A stretch of 64,000 bases of DNA from Chloroflexota bacterium (lineage in GTDB: Bacteria > Chloroflexota > Dehalococcoidia > DSTF01 > RBG-16-68-14), in assembly GCA_029262675.1 (NCBI GenBank), contig JAJCYW010000010.1:193166-257165 (forward strand), read 5' to 3'. Every line of letters begins with the position of its first letter. Position 1 is the first letter of the stretch. Shown piece after piece: positions 1 through 9,907 of the stretch. A program made the position numbers and the translations under genes. The notes beneath the pieces are model-generated. The model was not told the origin of the DNA, ran no database searches, and saw only the letters and a list, made by a program, of their open reading frames with translations.

Positions 1-2527
1 TGCAGGAGGTCGAGAGCGACACCGTGGCCAGGACGCCGCTGCCCGCCACGCCCGGCGCGCCGCTCATGATGCAGGCGTACTGCACCGTCGCCAGCGTCGG
101 CGATACGACCGGGCCGACGCAGTTCACTGTGCCGCCGGTGCTCGCTAAGAACGGCCCCGTCGTCACGTTCGAGAAGCCGAGTAGTGTGGGATTATAGACG
201 AGCGTGAAGTCGAAGGCTCCCAGGTCGCTCACGTCCTCGGCGCGAATGTCGACGGCTACGTCGGTACCGATCGAAACGCCCTGCGACGCCGGGTTGATCC
301 GCACGGTCGCCGCTGACGGCGGCGCGGTCGGCGTCGATGTCGCTGTGGCGGCGGGCGTAGCCGTCGGGATCGGCGTTGGGCAAGTTGTGCTGCCGAGTAC
401 CGTCACGCTGCCGTTCTGCGTCGCGACGGGTATTGATACCGTTGACGTATCCCTCAGGTCGGATTGTGTCAGGGTGAGCGGCCCGTTGCCGCCGCAGAAC
501 GTGGCCAGCGTCAACGTGGCCAGGATGCCACTACCGCTGGGGCCGGAAGCGCCGGTCATGACGCATCCGAACGTTGCCGTTCCTAACACAACGTTAACGG
601 TAGGGCCGGCGCAGTTGGCGCTACCGCCGGTGCTGGTCAGGAATGGGCCATCGATGAAGCTCAGGAAGCTGAACAGCGTCGGGTCGAATGCGACGGTGAA
701 CTCGTAGGCGCCGATGCTGGTGACGCTTTCGATGACGATGTCGACGGCGGCGTTGGCGCCTTCCGACACACCCTGCGAGGTGGGGTCGATGCGTACGACT
801 GTGCTCGGCGTCGGTGCCGGCGGCGCTGGCGTTGCGGTCGCCATCGCGGTCGCGGTCGGTCCCGGCGTTGGACAGCCGGAACCGCCGCCGACGCCGACGC
901 TGCCGTTGTGGTTGGCGGCCGGTATCGGCGCGCCCACGCCGTCCGCGATGGCGACGCCAGTCAAAGAGAGCAAGTCGTTGCCCGCGCACGACGTGCCGAA
1001 CGTGACCGTCGCTAGCGTGCCGCTGCCGGTTGCCCCGGGCGCGCCAGTCATCACGCACCCGAACGTCGCTGCACCGGAGACGGCATTGACGGTCGGCCCG
1101 ATGCAGAACACGGCTCCGCCGGTGCTGCCGATGAACGGGCCGTTGACGGCGCTGATGAAGCTCAGCAGCGCCGGGTCGTAATCCAGCGTGAACTCGAAGG
1201 CTCCCATATCGGCGACGGCATCGATGGCGATGTCGATCACGACGTCACTGCCCGCCGAGACGCCCTGCGTGTTGGGCGACACGCGAACGATCGTGCTCGG
1301 GCCCGGCGTCGGCGTAGCGGGCGGCGTTGGCGTTGGCACGGTAGCTGTCGGTGTCGGCGTCGGTGTGATGGTAGGCGTCGGCGCCGGATCGATGGTGAGC
1401 GAAGCACTATCATTAGAGATCACCGGGATCGACGTGCCCTCGATAGTGATGAGCAGCGTGTTCTCCAGAGACAGAGGAGTTACGCCCGTGGCCAGATCGA
1501 GCGCGCGCAGCGTCACGTCGGCGATGATGCCGGCGCCGTCCGGCCCCGGTGGAGCCGTACCCAGGGTGCTGCAGATGAGCTGGACGCGCCCGGGGTCGAA
1601 CTCAGGCACGCAAACGACCGTGCGACCGGTGCTGCCCAAGAACGGAGCATGTATGGCGCTGACAGAAGTGAGCAGGGCGCTGTCGTAGACCAAGTCGAAC
1701 TGGAACGCGCCGAAGTTCGATGCCCCGTCGACGCCGATTTGGAAGGTGACGTTGGCGCCGGAGAACGTTGTCTGAGAGACCGGCAAGATGCAGAACGAAG
1801 CGCCCGCCGAGGGCGCGCAGAGTTGCGGCACCGGCGTCGGCGTCGGGCCGGCAGGGGTATTGGTGGCCGTTGGCGTCGGAGTCGGCGTCGGCGTTGCAGC
1901 GCCGGGCGTCGGCGTCGGGGTGGGCGTCGGGCAGACGCCGCCGCCGGTGATCGTGACGCTGCCGCTCTGCGTGTTCGTGGGGATCGAGGCGCCTAGAGTC
2001 TCGCTCAAGTTGGCGATGTTCAGGTTCAGCGAACTGATGCCGGAGCAGGATGTGCCTAGCCGGACGGTGGCGAGCAGTCCGCTACCAGTCGGCCCATCCG
2101 GTGGCGGCGGCGCGAACGTCAGACAGCCGTAGCGGACCGTGCCCTCCCCGAGCAAGGGTGGAAGACAGGTGACGGCGCGGCCCGTGCTGCCCAAGAACGG
2201 CCCGTTGGTGACCGAGACGTAGGTCATGACGTTCGACTGAAACGCCAGCTCGAACTCGTACGCCGCCAGGCTCGCGACACCATCGACGTAAATATCGACG
2301 AAGACATCGCTGCCCGCCGTGACCGTCTGTGACGTTGGACTGACCCGCACGAGCGTGCTCGGTGTTGCAGTCGGCGTTGGCTGCTGCGCCTGGGCGTTTT
2401 CAGCGGGTGCGAGCGGCAAGAGGAGCGCCGCGGCGGCGCTGATGACGGCGACTGCGCTGAGCGAGAGCAGCCGTCTGACGTAACCTACGCCGGGGCGATT
2501 CGTCCACTGCGGACGAATACGGTTCAT
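1..2527 (-). CDS. Secreted multi-cohesin-domain protein, 3' end beyond left window edge
   Basis: Minus-strand reading from ATG at 2527: MNRIRPQWTNRPGVGYVRRLLSLSAVAVISAAAALLLPLAPAENAQAQQPTPTATPSTLVRVSPTSQTVTAGSDVFVDIYVDGVASLAAYEFELAFQSNVMTYVSVTNGPFLGSTGR... Signal peptide plus five cohesin-like units separated by TPTPTP linkers. Open to position 1, so missing from the ORF track. Confidence 0.88.
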   Translation of the reverse strand, partial: MNRIRPQWTNRPGVGYVRRLLSLSAVAVISAAAALLLPLAPAENAQAQQPTPTATPSTLVRVSPTSQTVTAGSDVFVDIYVDGVASLAAYEFELAFQSNVMTYVSVTNGPFLGSTGRAVTCLPPLLGEGTVRYGCLTFAPPPPDGPTGSGLLATVRLGTSCSGISSLNLNIANLSETLGASIPTNTQSGSVTITGGGVCPTPTPTPTPGAATPTPTPTPTATNTPAGPTPTPVPQLCAPSAGASFCILPVSQTTFSGANVTFQIGVDGASNFGAFQFDLVYDSALLTSVSAIHAPFLGSTGRTVVCVPEFDPGRVQLICSTLGTAPPGPDGAGIIADVTLRALDLATGVTPLSLENTLLITIEGTSIPVISNDSASLTIDPAPTPTITPTPTPTATVPTPTPPATPTPGPSTIVRVSPNTQGVSAGSDVVIDIAIDAVADMGAFEFTLDYDPALLSFISAVNGPFIGSTGGAVFCIGPTVNAVSGAATFGCVMTGAPGATGSGTLATVTFGTSCAGNDLLSLTGVAIADGVGAPIPAANHNGSVGVGGGSGCPTPGPTATAMATATPAPPAPTPSTVVRIDPTSQGVSEGANAAVDIVIESVTSIGAYEFTVAFDPTLFSFLSFIDGPFLTSTGGSANCAGPTVNVVLGTATFGCVMTGASGPSGSGILATLTLATFCGGNGPLTLTQSDLRDTSTVSIPVATQNGSVTVLGSTTCPTPIPTATPAATATSTPTAPPSAATVRINPASQGVSIGTDVAVDIRAEDVSDLGAFDFTLVYNPTLLGFSNVTTGPFLASTGGTVNCVGPVVSPTLATVQYACIMSGAPGVAGSGVLATVSLSTSC

Positions 2528-2938
2528 CCGCTTCGTTTACACAGGCGGAAACCGATGACGACGGGGCCGTAATCGCTGTGAGTCATCTACGCCTTCCATA
2601 ATCCCAACGTCACAGCTCTGCGCGACGTAACGTTATGGCTTCAAGCGTCCATGCTCACGAGCCAGGGCAGTCCTACCTGACAAGGAGGAACCCACGAGTA
2701 CTATACTGGCTATCGCTCTCTCTGGACATAACGTTTGGCGGCTGTGATGTTCGATAAGAGGTCAATTACAGTATGGGCCACAGGTGTTGTCCGCGTTCGA
2801 CAAATATGTCAAAACGCTGTTAAACACGCCGGACAACGCCGGACTCGCGTCCTACAGCCCATTTGCGCCGTAGCTTCTCCCCTTCGTAGAATGGAGCACC
2901 GCTCTTTTGAGGGAAGCGCGACCGATAGGACAGTGTCC

Positions 2939-3577
2939 ATGGTTCAAGAGACTATCCCGCTGGCCGGAACCGACATGGAGGCCGAACTGAAGGAGAACCT
3001 CCTCCTCGGCTCGGTGGAGGACGTGCTCAACTGGGCGCGCAGCTCCTCGCTGTGGCCTGTGATGTTCGGCCTCGCCTGCTGCGCGATCGAGATGATCGCC
3101 ACGGCGACATCTCGCTACGATCTCTCGCGGTTCGGCGCGGAGATATTCCGCGCATCGCCGCGCCAGGCCGACCTAATGATCGTCGCCGGCACGGTCACGT
3201 GGAAGATGGCGCCTTCGGTGCGCCGTGTCTACTTGCAGATGGCGGAGCCGCGCTGGGTAATCGCGTTCGGCGGCTGCGCCACAATGGGCGGGCCGTTCGC
3301 GTTCGGCTACAGCACGCTCCCGGGCGTCAACCTGATCGCGCCGGTGGACGTCTACGTGCCGGGCTGCCCGCCGCGGCCGGAGTCGCTGCTGCAAGGGCTG
3401 ATGCTGCTGCAGGACCGTATCAAGGAAGCAGGCATGTCGGGCAATCGCGTCCGGCCGATGCCGGACGGCGACTTCAGCCAATACCTGCCAGACGGCGATC
3501 CGGTGCGCATGGAACTGGAATCCCTGTTCCCGCCGTTCGCGCGGGCGGAAGACACCGCGAGTACGTCCGCCGGCTAA
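2939..3577 (+). CDS. nuoB: NADH-quinone oxidoreductase subunit B family protein
   Basis: MVQETIPL...[28 protein letters not shown]...[24 protein letters not shown]; NuoB cysteine motifs. Start set to internal ATG at 2939. Confidence 0.93.
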   Translation: MVQETIPLAGTDMEAELKENLLLGSVEDVLNWARSSSLWPVMFGLACCAIEMIATATSRYDLSRFGAEIFRASPRQADLMIVAGTVTWKMAPSVRRVYLQMAEPRWVIAFGGCATMGGPFAFGYSTLPGVNLIAPVDVYVPGCPPRPESLLQGLMLLQDRIKEAGMSGNRVRPMPDGDFSQYLPDGDPVRMELESLFPPFARAEDTASTSAG

Positions 3578-3669
3578 TCGCTAATGGCCCGCCTCCATTC
3601 GCTCGGGTTGCTTAGACAACGCAATAGTTCCGCGTGTCCGCGCCGATACTTCCTGTGGACAAACTTCGT

Positions 3670-4611
3670 ATGACGCAAAAGATAGCAGCATTCACGCTCC
3701 TTGCAGCACTACTCGCCGCCGCCTGTTCGAGCGGCGGTGGCGAGCCGTCACCCGCATCCGAAACGGACGGCAGCGGCGCGGCCGCGCCTGCGCCGTCGGC
3801 TGCCGCCGCTGTCGATCCTGCGGCAGAGCTTGCCGCCGCACCGGACGTCACGGACGGCAGCGACGAGAGGCTGGGTGCCGGCGGCAGCGCCTTGCTGGAT
3901 GGACTCGCCGGCGACAGCATCGTCGGCCTGGAGCCTGATGCGCCGCTGGGCACCGGCGGCGCTGCGTTGCTAGGTGCGCTCAACCCGCTCCAACTGCTGG
4001 GCAGCGGTGGTATGGGCATCTCCTCAGCGGCGGACCCGGAGCTTGCGGCCCTCTTGCTCCAGCCCGCGGACGTTCCGCCGGCCTTAACCAGTATGGGCGA
4101 ATTCAGCTTCTCGACGCCGAGCGAGTACGGCGAGATCAACATGGCGGCAACGATGTTTGCGGACGAACGTTTCGAGGCCGAAGGCATGGGCGAGATGGTC
4201 ATATCGATGGCCATAGATCTTCCCGCGGCGGCGCTGGCTGACGTCGGTGAGTTGAGCGACCTGGCGGGCTTCAGCGACGCGGATCTCGCCGAACTGGAGG
4301 CCCTGTCTCAGGACTCTGGCGTAGACTTCGCGAAGTTCGAAATGCTGGACGCTTCCAGTCTGGGTGACGACGTATTCGGCATGCACATGGAGATCGATTT
4401 CAGCGGTCTCTTCAGTGCCTTCGGTGAGTTCACTGAAGATGAAGAGTTGCCGTCCGGATTCGCGATCGACATGTACGGCTTCCTGCGCGGCGAGACGATG
4501 CTGATGGTGATGACTATGCAGGCCGCCGGTGAGACGGCGGCTACTGATATTGCATCAACCGTGAACACCCTAGCCCTGGCGCAAGTGATGGCCGACCGCG
4601 CCGGGTCGTAG
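3670..4611 (+). CDS. Predicted lipoprotein of unknown function
   Basis: MTQKIAAFTLLAALLAAACSSGGGEPSPA lipobox; Ala/Gly/Asp-rich remainder. Confidence 0.7.
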   Translation: MTQKIAAFTLLAALLAAACSSGGGEPSPASETDGSGAAAPAPSAAAAVDPAAELAAAPDVTDGSDERLGAGGSALLDGLAGDSIVGLEPDAPLGTGGAALLGALNPLQLLGSGGMGISSAADPELAALLLQPADVPPALTSMGEFSFSTPSEYGEINMAATMFADERFEAEGMGEMVISMAIDLPAAALADVGELSDLAGFSDADLAELEALSQDSGVDFAKFEMLDASSLGDDVFGMHMEIDFSGLFSAFGEFTEDEELPSGFAIDMYGFLRGETMLMVMTMQAAGETAATDIASTVNTLALAQVMADRAGS

Positions 4612-4623
4612 TCCCCTCATTAT

Positions 4624-4941
4624 CTAGTACGTCCCCCACACTTTCCCAACGATGAGGCTCTTTTTGACCGGCCCGAACGCACGGCTGTCTGTGCTCGCGG
4701 CCGGGTTGTCGCCCAGCACCAGCCAGCCGCCGTCCGCCTCGCGGTCGATGCGCTTCAGCAGTAATCGGGCACCGTCGCGCGGGTCGCGGACGACGACGAG
4801 GTCGCCCGGCTTAGGCTCGCGGAACCAGTAGGCCAGACGATTGACGAAGACGCGTTGGCCGGCGCCGAACGTCGGCGTCATGCTTTCGCCTTCGACCTCG
4901 TAGCGGCCGAAGGGCAACAGCGCACCGAGGCGGCGCAGCAC
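4624..4941 (-). CDS. sodX: S26-family signal peptidase, probable NiSOD maturation protease
   Basis: VEGESMTPTF (Ser), RDGARLLLKRI (Lys), LGDNPAASTDSR motifs; directly downstream of sodN. Confidence 0.85.
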   Translation of the reverse strand: MLRRLGALLPFGRYEVEGESMTPTFGAGQRVFVNRLAYWFREPKPGDLVVVRDPRDGARLLLKRIDREADGGWLVLGDNPAASTDSRAFGPVKKSLIVGKVWGTY

Positions 4942-4958
4942 GGTTTCTTAGTTGTGGC

Positions 4959-5477
4959 CTAGGCCGGGTAGACTGACTCGCCGCCGACGGCCTGTCGCGA
5001 CGGGCCGCGGGTGGTGGAGGCGCCCTTAGAAGCCCAGAAGGCCTCGGCGAACTCCTGGACGCCGGCCAGCAGGTCTTCGGCCGCCTTCATGTCCACCGTC
5101 TGGCGGACTTTGGAGCCCAGCTTGAGGATGTTCCAGACCTTGGTGTGCAGCTCCGGGTGGTCGCCGAGGTGCTCCGGCTTGAAGTAGTCGGCCCAGATGA
5201 TGCGCACTTCCTGCTTGCACAGCTCGGCGTGCTCTTCCTTGACCGCGACGTAGCGCGCCATCGAGTTGGCGTAGTTGGCGAACGCCGCCGGGTCGGCGTC
5301 GGGGCCGGGGCGCTCCAGGTCGGCGATAAGCTGGTGCATCCGGACGACGGTCTGCGCCGAGATTTGCGCCATGTGCGGGTCATAGATGCCGCAGGGGATG
5401 TCGCAGTGGGCGCTGACTGTGTCGGGCGGGCTGACCCGGTCGATGAAGCGGAGCGTCGAGCGTAACAGAGCGTTCAT
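4959..5477 (-). CDS. sodN: Nickel-containing superoxide dismutase precursor
   Basis: Short propeptide then the Ni-hook HCDIPCGIYDPH, followed by a helical-bundle sequence. Confidence 0.94.
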   Translation of the reverse strand: MNALLRSTLRFIDRVSPPDTVSAHCDIPCGIYDPHMAQISAQTVVRMHQLIADLERPGPDADPAAFANYANSMARYVAVKEEHAELCKQEVRIIWADYFKPEHLGDHPELHTKVWNILKLGSKVRQTVDMKAAEDLLAGVQEFAEAFWASKGASTTRGPSRQAVGGESVYPA

Positions 5478-5589
5478 GAGGTTCCTCCATACAAGACTAG
5501 GGGTTGAGCGATTCTATCGCAGTTTAGCAAAGACGGTTTCTACTGTAAATAGTGTGTCGAGCCGTGGAACGAGAAGAAACGAGTGCGGC

Positions 5590-6798
5590 CTAGCGCCGCG
5601 CGCGAGCGCTGCCGAGGGCGTACGACTTGCGACGGCTCCGGTTGCCGCGGCCGTTTACGGGCGCAGGGGCTTCCTTCTTCACCGCCTCGCCGTCCGGATT
5701 GATCCGTGGCAGCTTGCGGCCAAGACCGCGCTCGATCTCGTGCCACTTCGGCAGGTCGGCCGGGCCCAGCAGCGTAATGGCGCGTCCGGAGCGTCCCATC
5801 CGCCCTGTCCGCCCGACGCGGTGCGTGAACAGTTCGTGTGTCTCCGGCAACTCGTAGTTGATCACGCGCTCGATGTGGAGCACGTCCAGGCCGCGCGCCG
5901 CGACGTTGGTCGCGACGAGGATCGGCATGCGGCCCCCGCGGAACGCGTTCAGCACGCGGTCTCGTTGCTGCTGATTGAGGTTGCCCTGCAACTCGCCGAC
6001 GTCGTAGCCCATCCGGAGGAGCTTTGAGGCAAGATTGCGGACGCCGTATTTCGTCCGTCCGAAGACCAGCGTCGTGCCTTCCGTCGGCTCGTCGAGCAGC
6101 TTGCGCAGCACCTCGAACTTGCTGCCCCCCCAGATCTCGTAGACCACGTGGTCGATGTCGGGCCCTTCTCCTATCTCTGGTTCAAGCTCGACAACGGCCG
6201 GGTTCTTCAGGTACTTGCTGGAGACTCGATGCACCCAGTCGGGCGTCGTGGCTGAGAAGAGTGCTGTCTGGCGGTCCGTCGCCGTGCGCGAGAGGATCCT
6301 CTCGACATCGGGCGCGAATCCTCGATCGAGCATCTGGTCCGCTTCGTCAAGCACGAGGAAGCGAATCTTGTCGAGCTTGAGCGACCCGCGGTTCAGGTGG
6401 TCCAGGATCCGGCCCGGCGTGCCGATGATGACCTGTGCTCCGCCGCGGATGGCGTCCTGTTGGGGTCCAATAGCCCGGCCGCCGAATACAATCGTCGTAT
6501 GGACGTTGGTGCCCTTCGTGAGCTGCGATAGCACGCCGCCAACTTGTTGTGCCAGCTCCCGTGTGGGGCAGAGGATCAGCGCCTGCACGGTGCGTGCGTC
6601 CGCATCGATCCGCTCGATCAGCGGGAGGGCGAACGCGAGCGTCTTGCCGGAGCCGGTGTAGGCCTGTCCGATGACATCGCGGCCTTCTAGCAGATGGGGG
6701 ATTGTTTCGGCCTGGATCGGGGTTGGTGTGTGGATGTCCATTGCGTCCAGCGCCTGCTTGGAGGAAGGCCGGATCGCGAACTCATTGAACTGCGTCAA
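5590..6798 (-). CDS. DEAD-box RNA helicase
   Basis: TPIQ, AYTGSGKT, VLDEAD, SATTP, RGLDV, HRVGRTGRMGRSG motifs. Confidence 0.95.
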   Translation of the reverse strand: MTQFNEFAIRPSSKQALDAMDIHTPTPIQAETIPHLLEGRDVIGQAYTGSGKTLAFALPLIERIDADARTVQALILCPTRELAQQVGGVLSQLTKGTNVHTTIVFGGRAIGPQQDAIRGGAQVIIGTPGRILDHLNRGSLKLDKIRFLVLDEADQMLDRGFAPDVERILSRTATDRQTALFSATTPDWVHRVSSKYLKNPAVVELEPEIGEGPDIDHVVYEIWGGSKFEVLRKLLDEPTEGTTLVFGRTKYGVRNLASKLLRMGYDVGELQGNLNQQQRDRVLNAFRGGRMPILVATNVAARGLDVLHIERVINYELPETHELFTHRVGRTGRMGRSGRAITLLGPADLPKWHEIERGLGRKLPRINPDGEAVKKEAPAPVNGRGNRSRRKSYALGSARARR

Positions 6799-6978
6799 AC
6801 TAGCGCCTTTCGTCTACCGTTCTCGTCTCGACGACCGGCACGAAGCTTGACAGATGTAAAGCAATGGGGAATCTAGGCGGGCCAATAGTCGTGTACGAAT
6901 TAATTATGTCACTAGGATAGCAGATGCGCCGCTGGAATCAAAGCGCTCTGTGACCCCGCAACATCAACTAGTGGCAAC

Positions 6979-7620
6979 TCAGGAGCCGTCCCAAGTCACG
7001 TCGCCGCAGAGGTCCGCCGGATGATCCCGCGATGCGAAATCGGCATACTCCTGCTTGCTCTCGGCGATACTCCCGTCGTCCCCGTGGCCGGGGTGGATGG
7101 CGGTACCGTCCGGCAGCTCGAACAGGCGCGACCTGATGGACGCAATCTCCTGCTGCAACTCCTCCGGCCGGTTCGTCCGTCCGGGGCCGCCAGGGAACAG
7201 CGTATCGCCGCTGATCAGGTGGCTGCCGACGAGGAGGCAGATGCTGCCTGGTGTGTGGCCGGGCGTGAAGATCGCCTCGACGGAGAGGCCGCCGACCGCG
7301 ATGCTCTCGCCATCGCCTATCGTCTCGTCGACGACGCCGGCGTACGGCTCGCGGTCGGCTTCGTGGCAGACGACCGGCGCGCCGGTCGCCGCCTTCAGCG
7401 CCTCGATGCTGGCCCAGTGGTCCGAATGGCGGTGGGTCATCACGATGCGCGTGATGCGACCGTCGCCCAGCGACTCTATCACGCGCTCGCCGTCCGCGGG
7501 CGCGTCGACGAGCAGCGTTTCGCCGGAAGCCGTGTCCTGGATCAGATAACTATTGTTCGCCATCGGGCCCAGCGGCCCGACCTTGACCAGCCGCAACCCT
7601 TCCTCTTCGTGTACTTCCAT
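6979..7620 (-). CDS. MBL-fold metallo-hydrolase
   Basis: MEVHEEEGLRLVKVGPLGPMANNSYLIQD...THRHSDHW...FTPGHTPGS...SGDTLF; start reset to ATG at 7620. The longer track ORF start overlaps mutY out of frame. Confidence 0.88.
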   Translation of the reverse strand: MEVHEEEGLRLVKVGPLGPMANNSYLIQDTASGETLLVDAPADGERVIESLGDGRITRIVMTHRHSDHWASIEALKAATGAPVVCHEADREPYAGVVDETIGDGESIAVGGLSVEAIFTPGHTPGSICLLVGSHLISGDTLFPGGPGRTNRPEELQQEIASIRSRLFELPDGTAIHPGHGDDGSIAESKQEYADFASRDHPADLCGDVTWDGS

Positions 7621-7715
7621 GAGCCTACCTCCAAGCGTTCGATTCAGGCGTGGCGAGATGAGGATACCAGAGCGCCGATCCGCGCTGCCAGGGCAGCCAT
7701 AGCTGCCCGCTCTGT

Positions 7716-8723
7716 CTATGGCAGACGCAGCTTCCCCCGGCCGTCGACGTGGAGGAGGCCGTCGTTCTCCAGCGCCACGATCAGTTCCGCAAACAGCGAG
7801 CGGCCCAGGTTGCCGTCGTCGATCTTCTGCCGCAGCGACGCCGCGCTGACCGTGCCGCGTGCGGGCAAGTCGCGCAGCGCCTGGACGATACGGCCTCGAT
7901 AGAACCGCCGCGAGCCCTTGAACGGCGGCTGCGCGCGATACGCGCGACGCGTTTCCGCAACGCGTGGCTTGCCCTGCTTCGACTCGAATCGCGGGCGGGC
8001 GCGGCACCAGTCCGCGATTGGACAGACGCCGCAGAGCGGTTCGCGTGCCTTGCATACACGCGCGCCCAGGTCCATCATCGCCTGATTCCAGCGGCCTGGC
8101 GCGCGGCGCGAAATCAGGTGGTCGGCGGCGGACTGGAGCGCTCGGTCCGTCAGGCGCGAATCGTCCGCGCCGCCGAGCAAGCGCAGCAGCACACGGCGGA
8201 CGTTGACGTCGATGGCGGCGGCCGGCTCTCCGAAGGCAAACGATGTGATGATCGCCGCCGTGAAGGGTCCGATCCCCTCGATCTCGACGAGCTCTGCGGC
8301 GCGGCGCGGGAATCCGCCCAAGCCGACGATGCGCTTCGCGGCGCGGTGCAGTCGCAGGCCGCGCAGGTTGTAGCCCAGGCCCTCCCACGCGCGCAGCACC
8401 GTCCCCGTGCGCGCCCGCGCGAGCGATTCCACGGTCGGAAAGGTGGTCGTAAACTGACCGAACTTGAGGAGGACGCGCGAGATCTGCGTCTGTTGCGCCA
8501 TCACGGCCGCGACCATAACGAAATAGGCGTTCCCAGATGACCGCCAGGGCGCGCGCAGACCGTTGCGCCGGTGCCAGGCCAGCAGCGACCGCCGGATCGG
8601 TGGGAGATCGGCTTTGGCTGGCAGACGAAGCGTAGCCGGTGGTTTCGCCATCGCCCGGCCATGATCGGGCATCGTCGCGCGTATGGCAACCAGTGGACAC
8701 GGTTCGCGCGCTGTTGGTACCAT
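7716..8723 (-). CDS. mutY: A/G-specific adenine glycosylase family (HhH-GPD, 4Fe-4S)
   Basis: VEIEGIGPFTAAIITSFAFGEPAAAIDVNVRRVLLRL and CKAREPLCGVCPIADWC cluster motif. Start uncertain. Confidence 0.85.
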   Translation of the reverse strand: MVPTAREPCPLVAIRATMPDHGRAMAKPPATLRLPAKADLPPIRRSLLAWHRRNGLRAPWRSSGNAYFVMVAAVMAQQTQISRVLLKFGQFTTTFPTVESLARARTGTVLRAWEGLGYNLRGLRLHRAAKRIVGLGGFPRRAAELVEIEGIGPFTAAIITSFAFGEPAAAIDVNVRRVLLRLLGGADDSRLTDRALQSAADHLISRRAPGRWNQAMMDLGARVCKAREPLCGVCPIADWCRARPRFESKQGKPRVAETRRAYRAQPPFKGSRRFYRGRIVQALRDLPARGTVSAASLRQKIDDGNLGRSLFAELIVALENDGLLHVDGRGKLRLP

Positions 8724-8822
8724 CGCGGCGACTTTCGATCAACGTGCCAGCCCGGCGATGAGGCTGCTCGCTCTGCGCCGGCCGGCCCTCTGGGAGCCGG
8801 CCTACCCTGTGAAGGAAGAGGA

Positions 8823-9758
8823 ATGGAACAAGTCACGCCCCATGTCTACAGCTTGCACGTGCAGATCGATTGGTTTCCGCAGCCTTACCCGCCCAATGTG
8901 CATCTGATCGTCGATGGCGACGAGGGCACGCTGATAGACGCGGGATTCCCGGACGGCCAATCGATCGACGGGCGGCTGGAGATGCTGAAAGAGTTTCCCG
9001 GACTGAACCTGCGCTACATCGTGATCACGCACCACCACTTCGATCACTCAGCGGGCGCGGCGAAGCTGCGCGAAGCGACCGGCGCTAAGATCGTCATGCA
9101 CGAGCTGGAGGAGCCGGTGCTCCAGAAATCGGCGACGGAGGAGATGCCGTCCGACATGGAGGTCCCCGCAGACCGCAAGGAGTGGCACGAAATGGCGCTG
9201 ACGTGGCGCAAGGAAGCCGCCGCGGCCGGCGCGGACGTGCTGGTGAAGGACGGCGACGTGGTCTCGATAGGCGGGCTAGCGCTGCGGATGGTACATTCGC
9301 CAGGACACACAGTTGGCCATCTCTCTCCGCTTCTAGAGCAGGGCGGGGACTTGGGCAGCGTCCTCTTCGCCGGAGACAACGTGCTCGGCATGGGGACGAC
9401 GGTCGTGCCGACGCCGCCGCACGGCGACATGGTGCAGTACATCGCTTCGCTGAAGAAGATGCAGTCGCTGAACGCTGATCTCATGTGCTGCGGCCACGGC
9501 CCGGTAGTGAAGGAACCGAACCGCAAGCTGCAGGAGCTGATCGACCACAGGCGGCAGCGAGAGGAACAGATCGTGTCGCTGGTCGCGGACGGGAAGGGCA
9601 CTGTCAAGTCGCTCGTCGCCGCGATCTACCCGGAGCTGGACAAGCGCATCATCGGCATGGCGACGAGCCAGGTGCAGTCGCACCTCTACAAGCTGGAGCA
9701 GGAGGGCCGTGTGCGGACGGACGGCGAAGGCCCCGATACCAAAGTCTCGGTGGCGTAG
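8823..9758 (+). CDS. MBL-fold hydrolase (LACTB2-like, with C-terminal winged-helix-like region)
   Basis: MEQVTPHVYSLHVQIDWFPQPYPPNVHLIVDGDEGTLIDAG...THHHFDHSAG...SPGHTVGHLS. Confidence 0.87.
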   Translation: MEQVTPHVYSLHVQIDWFPQPYPPNVHLIVDGDEGTLIDAGFPDGQSIDGRLEMLKEFPGLNLRYIVITHHHFDHSAGAAKLREATGAKIVMHELEEPVLQKSATEEMPSDMEVPADRKEWHEMALTWRKEAAAAGADVLVKDGDVVSIGGLALRMVHSPGHTVGHLSPLLEQGGDLGSVLFAGDNVLGMGTTVVPTPPHGDMVQYIASLKKMQSLNADLMCCGHGPVVKEPNRKLQELIDHRRQREEQIVSLVADGKGTVKSLVAAIYPELDKRIIGMATSQVQSHLYKLEQEGRVRTDGEGPDTKVSVA

Positions 9759-9907
9759 GCGATGACGAGCCGGTACCGGTATCAGTTGATCATCCCCACG
9801 GCGATTGTCGTGTTGGTCATCGCCGCCGGCGCGTAAAGAAGAAGCTGGCGCGCTCCGCGTCGCGGCGAACGTAACGGAGCTTCGCTAACAACGCCGCCCG
9901 CTATACT

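Noticed and set aside
204-2132. Plus-strand ORFs rich in GVGVGVGV (204-707, 714-1181, 1188-1688, 1788-2132)
   Set aside because: They are antisense readings of the TPTPTP linkers and cohesin domains of the minus-strand multi-cohesin gene.
2735-2938. 68-aa N-terminal extension of the nuoB ORF
   Set aside because: No similarity to NuoB; the internal ATG at 2939 fits the family N-terminus.
7621-8742. N-terminal ~370 residues of the track ORF 6979-8742
   Set aside because: Out-of-frame extension over mutY; the MBL protein begins at MEVHEEEG (7620).
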